NCBI RefSeq assembly: GCF_030506325.1
Contig: NZ_CP120683.1
Coordinates: forward strand, 248,001 to 312,000
Reading direction: 5' to 3'
DNA: 64,000 nucleotides
From: Tunicatimonas pelagia
Lineage (GTDB): Bacteria > Bacteroidota > Bacteroidia > Cytophagales > Cyclobacteriaceae
Shown here: positions 56,895-64,000 of the stretch, piece by piece
Position numbering within the stretch: position 1 is the first letter of the stretch
How the letters are laid out: the number at the start of each line of letters is the position of its first letter
The notes under the pieces: generated by a model
What the model saw: only the letters and a program-made list of their open reading frames with translations
What the model was told of the DNA's origin: nothing
Database searches by the model: none
Position numbers and translations under genes: made by a program

Positions 56895-59087
56895 ATGGCA
56901 AAAAGAAATAAAAAACAGAAAACCCGTTCGCGGGCTAAGAATAAAAAAAGCAATAATATCAACGGTGAGCTTTTACCGCTCATCACAACCCTACTCAATG
57001 CCAATGTAAGTCGAGCTTTCACGGCTCGGCAAATTATGAAGCAGCTATCGCTGGAAAATAAAGCAGCTAAAGCGGCCGTACACGAAGTACTACACTCGCT
57101 GGTGGAAAAAGACCAAGTACGTTCCCTTCCAAAGGGTAAATATCAGTCTACCAAAGAACCGGAGTACATTCTAGGCGCAGTTGATGCGGTGAATCCCCGC
57201 TTCGCCTTCATCGTGAGCGATGAACTGGAAGAAGACATTAAAGTAGAATCCGATTATTTGATGAATGCCTGGGACGGTGATACCGTAAAGGTACTGTCCT
57301 ATGGCCCTGGCTACAGTGCCATTCGTGGCCCGGGTGGCCGAGGCTCAACCCGTCGCCCGGAGGGAGAAGTGATTGAAGTAGTGGAACGCGCTCGCGAAGA
57401 GTTTGTCGGGCGAGTAGAAATGTCGGCTCGTTACGCCTTTGTAATTCCTGACTTTCGGAAGCTATACGAAGATATTTACGTCCGACTGGACGATCTGAAC
57501 GGTGCCAAACACGGTGACAAAGTAATCGTACAAGTGACCGAATGGCCGTTTCAGGATCGGAATGCAGTAGGAAAAATCACTCGAGTGCTAGGTAAAGCGG
57601 GTGAACACCAAGCCGAGATGCACTCTATCATTGCCGAGTTCGGACTACCATTTGATTTCCCTAAATCAGTTGAGCAGGAAGCCGATAAGATTCGTGCTGG
57701 TATTACCAAGAAGGAGATTGCTAAAAGACGCGACTTTCGTCAGGTTACTACTTTCACCATTGATCCGGTAGATGCTAAGGACTTTGACGATGCGCTTTCA
57801 ATTCAAAAATTAAATGATGGGCTGTGGGAGATTGGCGTTCACATTGCTGATGTCACTCATTACCTGCGACCGGATACAGCGCTGGAAGAAGAAGCTCAAG
57901 ATCGGGCTACCTCGGTCTATCTCGTTGACCGGGTAATTCCGATGCTACCCGAAAAGCTATCCAACGAACTATGTTCATTGCGCCCCGAGGAAGAGAAGCT
58001 TACTTTCTCGGCAGTGTTTGAGATGGACGATGAAGGGCAAATTAAAAAAGAATGGTTCGGGCGAACGGTGATTTACTCCGACCGTCGTTTCGCCTACGAA
58101 GAAGCTCAGGAGCGCATTGACACCCAAAAGGGAGATTTTGCTGAAGAAATTATTCAACTAAACAACTTAGCCAAAAAGATTCGGGATGAGCGATTTGGTA
58201 AGGGAGCGATTAGCTTTGAAACTACCGAAGTACGCTTCCGGCTGGACGAAGACGGCACTCCCGTAGAAGTTATTCCGAAAGTACGGGTAGATGCCCATAA
58301 GCTGATTGAGGAATTTATGCTGCTGGCAAATAAGAAAGTGGCGGAGTTCGTATACAATTATCAGAACAAAAAAGAGAAAAATACCTTTGTGTACCGGGTA
58401 CACGATTATCCTAATGTGGAAAAGATTGCTGACTTTGCCCAATTTGCCCAGCGATTTGGTTATAAACTGCACACTACCGATGATAAGATTTCTAGCTCTA
58501 TCAATTCGTTGATGCTAGCGGTGGAAGGTAAGCCGGAGCAGGACATTCTACAAACTATCGCGATCCGCACCATGGCGAAAGCCATTTACACTACTGAGGC
58601 AAAGGGGCACTTTGGCTTAGCCTTTAAGCACTATTCTCACTTCACTTCGCCCATTCGTCGCTACCCTGATGTGATGACGCACCGTTTGCTAGCACATTAC
58701 TTAGACGGCGGAAAATCACCAGAAGCGGAGTCTTACGAGAAGCTCTGTGAGCACTCATCGGAACGAGAGAAACGCGCGGCCGATGCGGAACGGGCTTCGG
58801 TCAAGTACAAGCAGGTAGAATATATGGCGAAGCGCGAACAGCAGGAGTTTGACGGAATTATCTCGGGTGTAACCGAATGGGGCGTATACGTAGAAATGGT
58901 ACAAAGCAAGTGCGAAGGAATGGTACGGATGGCCGACATGAATGATGACTACTACGAATTTGATGCCCAGAACTTCCGGGTAATTGGCCGACGCCGAAAA
59001 CGCATCATCGCCTTAGGCGATAAAGTAAAAGTCAAAGTAATCAACACCGATCTCGACCGCCGAACGATTGACCTGGAATTCGTTTGA
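56895..59087 (+). CDS. rnr: ribonuclease R
   Basis: 730 residues, a 3'-5' exoribonuclease. Layout: basic N-terminal tail (KRNKKQKTRSRAKNKKS), winged helix, cold-shock domains, the RNB catalytic domain with DPVDAKDFDDALS (metal Asp residues) and HYSHFTSPIRRYPDVMTHR, then an S1 domain (FDGIISGVTEWGVYVEM). It has no Lys-rich C-terminal tail. Start ATG at 56895. It degrades structured RNA and rRNA. Confidence 0.95.
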   Translation: MAKRNKKQKTRSRAKNKKSNNINGELLPLITTLLNANVSRAFTARQIMKQLSLENKAAKAAVHEVLHSLVEKDQVRSLPKGKYQSTKEPEYILGAVDAVNPRFAFIVSDELEEDIKVESDYLMNAWDGDTVKVLSYGPGYSAIRGPGGRGSTRRPEGEVIEVVERAREEFVGRVEMSARYAFVIPDFRKLYEDIYVRLDDLNGAKHGDKVIVQVTEWPFQDRNAVGKITRVLGKAGEHQAEMHSIIAEFGLPFDFPKSVEQEADKIRAGITKKEIAKRRDFRQVTTFTIDPVDAKDFDDALSIQKLNDGLWEIGVHIADVTHYLRPDTALEEEAQDRATSVYLVDRVIPMLPEKLSNELCSLRPEEEKLTFSAVFEMDDEGQIKKEWFGRTVIYSDRRFAYEEAQERIDTQKGDFAEEIIQLNNLAKKIRDERFGKGAISFETTEVRFRLDEDGTPVEVIPKVRVDAHKLIEEFMLLANKKVAEFVYNYQNKKEKNTFVYRVHDYPNVEKIADFAQFAQRFGYKLHTTDDKISSSINSLMLAVEGKPEQDILQTIAIRTMAKAIYTTEAKGHFGLAFKHYSHFTSPIRRYPDVMTHRLLAHYLDGGKSPEAESYEKLCEHSSEREKRAADAERASVKYKQVEYMAKREQQEFDGIISGVTEWGVYVEMVQSKCEGMVRMADMNDDYYEFDAQNFRVIGRRRKRIIALGDKVKVKVINTDLDRRTIDLEFV

Positions 59088-59089
59088 TA

Positions 59090-59159
59090 ATGAGTAGTGA
59101 GTGATGATTAATGATATGGTGTTATGTACATTAGTCATTAATCATCGCTCATCAATCAT
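59090..59159. terminator. 25-bp-arm inverted repeat between convergent genes
   Basis: Arms 59090-59114 (starts ATGAGTAGTGAG) and 59135-59159 (ends CATCAATCAT) pair with few mismatches around a 20-base loop. It is in the gap between rnr and the T9SS gene and could stop transcription from both sides. It belongs to the ATGATTAATGA repeat family. Confidence 0.65.
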
Positions 59160-62100
59160 TATTTTAGTAATGCGCTGCGATAAACTTTACCATCCGCGAT
59201 CACTCGCAGGTAATACGCGCCAGGGGTTAGGTCAATAGTACTAAGGTCAACTGCTTGCTGGTATCCTTTTTCAATCCGGCGTAATACATTGCCGCTAAAG
59301 TCGGTGATTTCTACGGCTACGGCGGTTTTCTCGCTGTCAAAGCTAACCGTAAGTTGCTCCTGGAGCGGAACCGGGTACGCAGTCATTCCATCTATTTGAA
59401 TTACTTCCTCGCGAGCAACGGTAGTATTACTTCCGCTTCCCTGGCTTTTTAGTAAAACAACCCAATCTTGGCTACTGCTATTCGGCGGATTCCCTACAGA
59501 AACACTACCTGTAGCCGTCAGTGTTGCCTTTGAACCCGTTTGCAGATTACCCCCGCTGCGCGGATTGTACCAGCGGACATCATACTTAGTACCGCTACTG
59601 CCCAGACTAACATTAGTTGAACCACCATTTTCCAAGTAGACAGCATAAACCTCTCCGGCTTTAGCCAAGCACCATCCGTTATTCACTAGGTTATTATCAG
59701 GCGTCATCTCCCAGAAGGGTAGATGCTGATTGAAGAACTGCAACGCATAGCGCGTGTAGTCCCACATTTTATCCCGACTACGGTAATCTTGTAAAGTCAA
59801 ATCTGATTGAGGCAAGCGATAACCGTAGTAATATTCTACTCCGGCCCCGCCGGCCATCAGGTTACCCCACAGCGTTTTCTTCCGAATATCATCCTGGCTA
59901 ACGTTTACGTTATTTCCCTGCAAATCCTTCCCATTGTAGGTATCTCCCGTGATAGGATCGGTATAGCCCAAATCCGGTGGTACGCCAATGTTAGCACTTC
60001 CTTGCTCGTCGTTAGCCACTACCCAGGGCTTTCCAGCAGCTTCGGAGGCATCTACCCATTTTTTAGTATCGCGGTACACGTTGGAGTAACCCGTCTGAAC
60101 GGAAGCTCCGGTCAAACGCGACTTGTTACCTATCAGTGGGTCGTATACTTCATCCTGCTGACCTGGGTACGTATGGATGACAATATGGTGATCGTAAGGG
60201 TCAATATCTTGAATGTACTGAGCGTAGCTTTTAATCCGGTTGTTACCAGGGTCGTTCAATTCTTGCCAAATGTCATTTTCTTCTCCTAGGTTCCAGTTCA
60301 ACGCCAGGTGATGACCGAAGCGAGCTACCAGCATACGGTAGTAGAGTTTGCGATTTGTTCCTAAATCTCCGCCATCGAGTAATTGGTCGTTTTCTGTTTC
60401 TTGGGTTTTAAAGTGTAAATACAAACCTAGCTCTTGAGCATGTTCAAACACTACCTCCCACTGATCAAGCTTCGATACGTCAAAATGCTTGAAATCGCTA
60501 CTGCTTACGTAGGGGTAAACGTTTTTGTCATCCCCGTTGATGTTCATTGTCAAGAAGGAGAAGACGTTAGCTTCCTCAGACGCTAAGTAGTTCAGGGCAC
60601 CAATCATTTCCCGGCCTTTATTACCTTTCCAGTCAGGGTCGCCATTATTCCAATCTGAAGCGTGGGGTGACCAGGACTTTCTCCGGCCACCGCTATTGGG
60701 AGTATTATCAAAATCGTCGTAGGCCAGGAAATTCTCGGGGGCATCAGAGCCACCCTTTACAAAGTATTCTCCGGTTTCAGCAAATTGCAGATAATGCTTT
60801 CCTACGTACTCCAACCGACCTTTCGCCCGAAAGTCCCGACCGGATTTGTTAGAGTTCTGAATTTCCAGAGAGCCACTTATTCCGTCAATGGCACTATTAG
60901 CCGTTCCGGGTGACGCGCCTGTGCTGATAGCTACCTGGCTACCTTGACGAAAGGAAGCGGAGTAATTCCAGGTTCCGGTTTCGTCGGGGCGAAAGTGTAC
61001 TTTCCACTGATTACCGGAAGTCGCACTACTTTCGGCAGCATTGCCATCGTTAGCAAAGTAGCCGGGCACAGTATGCGATTTTCCCGAGCCGCTGTGGGAG
61101 AAGGTCACGTTGAGCCGATAATCCAGGAAAGGATTGGGGTTGTTGTCCGTTTCCGAATGGTTTGGTCCATCAAAGCTTAGCGTTACTTTATGCCACTTAC
61201 GCAATTCGCCACTAACGGTAGCGGTACCTGGTTCAGGATTGGTACTACCTTCGCCACTTACGAGCAAACCTGCTAGTTTAGCATTATTTACGTCCGCCGA
61301 GAAAGCCAGGGTGAGGTTTCCGTCGGTGACATTTACTGTTTTGGTAATCTGATAAGCTGCGTTCTTACCAACTGTCGCATACAAATCCAGGTTGCTTATT
61401 TCTTCAGTGCCTTCCATCTTCACATCGAATACCCGTTTGTTAGGCGCATTAAAGTAGACTTCAGCAAAAAGTAAAGTAACTTCATAGGTGCCATCACTCA
61501 CGGGCAGGTTATAGGTAAAGTTACCGTAGCGTTCACTTTGGTAGATAAAGTCGTCGGTAGTACCCGAGATACTTGCATTACCTTTGTACGTTCTTCCTCC
61601 GCTCACTAACCGATCGGCCGTAAATTCAGTACCATCTGCCGCCGTAAAGGCTGCTCCCCCGGCATTGATCGCGTACAATACTGTGCTGGGCTCAGGAGTA
61701 GCTTGAGTAGTAGCCGAAGCCACCGCACTATAAGGTGAAGCTACACTATTGTAAAAAACTTTCACCCGAAAGTAGTAGGTAGTATTGGGATCTAGCCCAC
61801 TACTGGTATGCTGACTATCGCCGTAGTAGCTGGCATCAACTTGGGCAAACCCAGAGGTTGGCGACAGCGAACGCTCGATGGCATAGTCATTACCCAGCGC
61901 GGGGTCATCCCAATCCAAGTAGATTTCAGTATCCGACAAAGCAGTTGCTATCAAGTTAGTTGGTGGATCGGGAAGTGAAGTAGCTTCATCAATCACCGTA
62001 AAGTTAATCGTGAGAGCCGTTCCGGCAGTACCACCCGCATTAGAACCTGAGAAAGGGGTAGCTGTTAGCGTATGATCGCCTAAACTTGGTGTCCAGTTTT

Positions 62101-62395
62101 TATAGTCTCCGTTAGTATCTCCTTTCAGAGCGTAGGGAGCAACGTTCTCGGTCTGAAAGTTAGCATTTCCGTCTAAAGCAAAGCGCACTGAACCTACTGT
62201 AGCCGGGTTGGTGTTGGCTCGTACATTCAAGTTGGTGGTTGGTAAAGTAGCCAGGTTCAGCATTTGGCCATTTTGTAGTACCCCAATGTCAGTATTGGTG
62301 TTCGCATTAACTAGCGTAAGGCTAGTAACCGATTGCGACTGTACCGTACTCCAGCTAAATAAGCAGAATAGAAGTAGTAATAGTTGTTGTCTCAT
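59159..62395 (-). CDS. large T9SS-secreted glycosidase-like protein (FnIII, malectin, DUF5060, GH-type barrel)
   Basis: 1078 residues. Signal peptide (LFSWSTVQS); an Ig-like domain; a fibronectin III domain (about 138-232, PPTNLIATALSDTEIYLDWDD); a malectin-like domain (about 238-385, YAINAGGAAFTAADGTEF); a DUF5060-like domain (about 395-480); a TIM barrel with candidate acids in LNWNLGEENDIW and WVVANDEQGS; a collagen-binding-like domain; and a T9SS type A sorting tail (AYPVPLQEQLTVSFD, LTPGAYYLRVIADGK). It likely degrades a glycan outside the cell. No SusC/D pair is nearby. Confidence 0.88.
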   Translation of the reverse strand: MRQQLLLLLFCLFSWSTVQSQSVTSLTLVNANTNTDIGVLQNGQMLNLATLPTTNLNVRANTNPATVGSVRFALDGNANFQTENVAPYALKGDTNGDYKNWTPSLGDHTLTATPFSGSNAGGTAGTALTINFTVIDEATSLPDPPTNLIATALSDTEIYLDWDDPALGNDYAIERSLSPTSGFAQVDASYYGDSQHTSSGLDPNTTYYFRVKVFYNSVASPYSAVASATTQATPEPSTVLYAINAGGAAFTAADGTEFTADRLVSGGRTYKGNASISGTTDDFIYQSERYGNFTYNLPVSDGTYEVTLLFAEVYFNAPNKRVFDVKMEGTEEISNLDLYATVGKNAAYQITKTVNVTDGNLTLAFSADVNNAKLAGLLVSGEGSTNPEPGTATVSGELRKWHKVTLSFDGPNHSETDNNPNPFLDYRLNVTFSHSGSGKSHTVPGYFANDGNAAESSATSGNQWKVHFRPDETGTWNYSASFRQGSQVAISTGASPGTANSAIDGISGSLEIQNSNKSGRDFRAKGRLEYVGKHYLQFAETGEYFVKGGSDAPENFLAYDDFDNTPNSGGRRKSWSPHASDWNNGDPDWKGNKGREMIGALNYLASEEANVFSFLTMNINGDDKNVYPYVSSSDFKHFDVSKLDQWEVVFEHAQELGLYLHFKTQETENDQLLDGGDLGTNRKLYYRMLVARFGHHLALNWNLGEENDIWQELNDPGNNRIKSYAQYIQDIDPYDHHIVIHTYPGQQDEVYDPLIGNKSRLTGASVQTGYSNVYRDTKKWVDASEAAGKPWVVANDEQGSANIGVPPDLGYTDPITGDTYNGKDLQGNNVNVSQDDIRKKTLWGNLMAGGAGVEYYYGYRLPQSDLTLQDYRSRDKMWDYTRYALQFFNQHLPFWEMTPDNNLVNNGWCLAKAGEVYAVYLENGGSTNVSLGSSGTKYDVRWYNPRSGGNLQTGSKATLTATGSVSVGNPPNSSSQDWVVLLKSQGSGSNTTVAREEVIQIDGMTAYPVPLQEQLTVSFDSEKTAVAVEITDFSGNVLRRIEKGYQQAVDLSTIDLTPGAYYLRVIADGKVYRSALLK

Positions 62396-63062
62396 AGGAA
62401 TGTTATATTATGTTTAGAATTAGTAGTCTAGACAGAACACACCCTTAATTACTCTTCCATTTTCTCGGAAGAAGTTAGCTGTATCGATAAATAACTTCCG
62501 TGTGGTACCTTATTAATTAACCCATTTCGGATACAACCGCAGAGGTAAATTGCGACAATAGTAGTAAATATTGGAGGCAGGGTAGTGAGAAAGCGACAGG
62601 AATACGATAATTACCGTATATTTTATTACAGGCTATTTAAGATAAATTGAAGCAATTTACAAACATTGCTTGATAAAGATTTAGCTCAATTAACGAGAGG
62701 AATACGAATGGGTGAGCCCAGAAAACTCTACCGATAACTTTCTTGGGCGGGGAGCTTGGGGTACAGGGGTAGGAATAATGATGAATAACTCACTTACTCA
62801 ACAAGATAATAATCAAACTCTCCGCTTAGGATTGCTATTCACCCGAAAAAGTCAGATATAACGCTAGGATGAAATCAGCTAGTTACTAGCTAACTAAATT
62901 AGACTTATTAAACCCTCAAAATGGCAACTTACGTGCATTTTAAGGGTCTTTTTTTTTAGCTTCTTACACGTTCATGTATCTGCGAGCTTTCACTTCGTAT
63001 TTTAAGTGAAATTGCCAAAGGCTCCATTAGCTTATCAGATACATTCTTAGTAAGCAAAGTAC
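62396..63062. other. 0.65-kb gene-free region
   Basis: No plausible coding frame. The first part should hold the promoter of the T9SS gene. The only strong element is a terminator at 62912-62957. No known RNA family was recognised. Confidence 0.4.
62912..62957 (+). terminator. rho-independent terminator-like hairpin
   Basis: ACCCTCAAAATG (62912-62923) pairs with CATTTTAAGGGT (62936-62947), one mismatch, followed by a C and nine T. It is strongest on the plus strand, where no gene lies upstream. On the minus strand it could weakly stop the bacilliredoxin transcript. Confidence 0.75.
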
Positions 63063-63479
63063 TTAGCAGTACTCGTCAAATACGTCTAGCAAATGCTCGG
63101 CAATCATTTGAGCCGAACGGCCTTCAATATGGTGGCGCTCCACAAAGTGAATAAGCTCGCCATCTTTAAATAATGCGATAGAAGGCGAAGAAGGTGGATA
63201 AGGCAAGGTGTATTCTCGGGCTTTAGCTACCGCTTCCTGATCTACTCCAGCAAATACGGTAGTTAAGTTGTCAGGCTTTTTTTCGGAGTGACTAACCGCT
63301 AGTTTCACACCCGGACGCGCTGCTCCAGCAGCACAACCGCAGACGGAGTTGATAACCATCAGGGTGGTTCCCTTATGATCTTCTAAGTGATTAGTAACTT
63401 CTTCAGATGTAGTTAATTCGGTAAACCCAGCGGACGTTAAATCGGTACGCATTGGGGCTACTAAGTCAGCAGGATACAT
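63063..63479 (-). CDS. BrxA/BrxB family bacilliredoxin
   Basis: 138 residues. MYPADLVAPMRTDLTSAGF and the redox Cys47-Gly-Cys49 motif (INSVCGCAAGAARPG), then YPPSSPSIALFKDGELIHFVERHHIEGR, match BrxA/B. Bacilliredoxins remove bacillithiol from proteins after oxidation. It lies downstream of the SufT-like gene on the same strand, in line with a thiol/Fe-S role. Confidence 0.94.
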   Translation of the reverse strand: MYPADLVAPMRTDLTSAGFTELTTSEEVTNHLEDHKGTTLMVINSVCGCAAGAARPGVKLAVSHSEKKPDNLTTVFAGVDQEAVAKAREYTLPYPPSSPSIALFKDGELIHFVERHHIEGRSAQMIAEHLLDVFDEYC

Positions 63480-63570
63480 ATTTATTTTATTTGTAATGAA
63501 AATAGTTTAAAAGTTACAAGTTTAAAGTCTCTTTTGTTTAGTAGTAAACCTGTAACCCTAAGCTTGAAAC

Positions 63571-63900
63571 TCATAAAAACCCTAATTCTAGTTTAGCCGC
63601 TTCAGACATCATGTCTTGGGTGTAGGGCGGATCGAAAGTGAGTTCAATATTAACGTCATTTACTTCTTCAATCGTCTTAATTTTTTCTTCTACTTCACTG
63701 GGAATAGCTTCGGCAGACGGACAGGCTGGGGAGGTCAGGGTCATCAATACGTACACATTGTTGACTGGATAAACATTAATCTCGTAGATTAACCCTAACT
63801 CATACACATCTACCGGAATTTCTGGATCATAGACAGTCTTGATCGCTGAAACGATTTTCTCTCGTAGTGCTCGGGTATCGGTCGTAACGGTATCACTCAT
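63571..63900 (-). CDS. SufT/MIP18-type Fe-S assembly protein (DUF59)
   Basis: 109 residues: VYDPEIPVDVYELGLIYEI, LTSPACPSAEAIP with the conserved Cys, and VNDVNIELTFDPPYT. This is the stand-alone DUF59/SUF-system protein that helps mature Fe-S proteins. The same domain is the N terminus of the Mrp protein at 9690. In Bacteroidota it often ends the suf cluster; the region beyond the window may hold suf genes. Confidence 0.93.
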   Translation of the reverse strand: MSDTVTTDTRALREKIVSAIKTVYDPEIPVDVYELGLIYEINVYPVNNVYVLMTLTSPACPSAEAIPSEVEEKIKTIEEVNDVNIELTFDPPYTQDMMSEAAKLELGFL

Positions 63901-64000
63901 GAAATTGAATAGTTAATGGTCAACAAATTGAGTAAGCTCAACACCTAACCATACATATTATTTTGGATCACTCTTCGCTATCGCTTGTCGCTCTTTATTT
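63901..64000. other. intergenic tail of window
   Basis: The last 100 bases hold no gene that I can support. Confidence 0.3.

Overview
The window looks like chromosomal DNA of a marine-type member of the Bacteroidota, most likely order Cytophagales. The evidence is a type IX secretion sorting tail on a large exported protein, many lipoproteins and Tat-exported enzymes, DUF1080, sulfatase and GH2 genes, a BlaI/M56-TonB pair, a DksA-like protein that has lost its zinc cysteines, -7 boxes of the TAnnTTTG type, and few Shine-Dalgarno sequences. No rRNA, CRISPR array, prophage or transposase was seen. The genus cannot be fixed from sequence alone.

Layout. 1-5 kb: MarR regulator, a cNMP-domain histidine kinase and a response regulator fused to a thioredoxin-reductase-like flavoprotein, then a Tat-exported TIM-barrel epimerase. 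5-9 kb: SulP transporter, barrel and PKD lipoproteins, then a 0.8 kb gene-free stretch that ends in a terminator. 9.7-14.4 kb: Mrp and NifU-type Fe-S proteins, a 2OG dioxygenase, a DUF1080 lipoprotein and a lipid A-type acyltransferase. 14.6-20.2 kb: M56/TonB-BlaI pair with three dyad operators, a second DUF1080 gene, CopA and its small HMA partner. 20.3-28.3 kb: SF1 helicase, ScpB, DksA-like protein, SAF dehydrogenase, a decayed DUF2157/GDYXXLXY pair and a VWA protein. 28.4-34.6 kb: FAD oxidoreductase, sulfatase and GH2.

34.65-41.9 kb is the standout region: an AT-rich block with every gene on the minus strand. Each gene or gene pair is separated by a 68-131 bp imperfect inverted repeat whose ends carry AAC and GTT cores. 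I read it as an integron-type gene-cassette array without an integrase in the window (a CALIN): eight complete attC-like sites, one degenerate site at the proximal end and one apparent truncated site at the distal end. Cargo includes a HEPN-like protein with an RX4H motif, a DUF6932-like nucleotidyltransferase with a small partner, a DUF6934-like protein overlapping a 52-residue partner, a DUF6414-like protein, and exported or membrane proteins of unknown role. Several look like toxin-antitoxin or defence genes.

42-48 kb: periplasmic sugar-processing genes (AKR, epimerase, VCBS protein, enolase-superfamily enzyme), an SDR and a lipocalin-like fragment. 48-52.3 kb: a carboxypeptidase-regulatory-like protein and the FdhF/YdeP-FdhD pair. 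52.4-53.1 kb: tRNA-Leu and tRNA-Gly, with a GIY-YIG gene flanked by a partial copy of tRNA-Leu that is itself split by a 41 bp palindrome. 53.2-59.1 kb: dCTP deaminase, an RBBP9-like hydrolase, a 3'-5' exonuclease, an Mrr-type restriction protein, a UPF0175/DUF3368 toxin-antitoxin pair and RNase R. 59.1-64 kb: a large T9SS-secreted glycosidase-like protein, a gene-free stretch, a bacilliredoxin and a SufT/MIP18-type Fe-S assembly protein.
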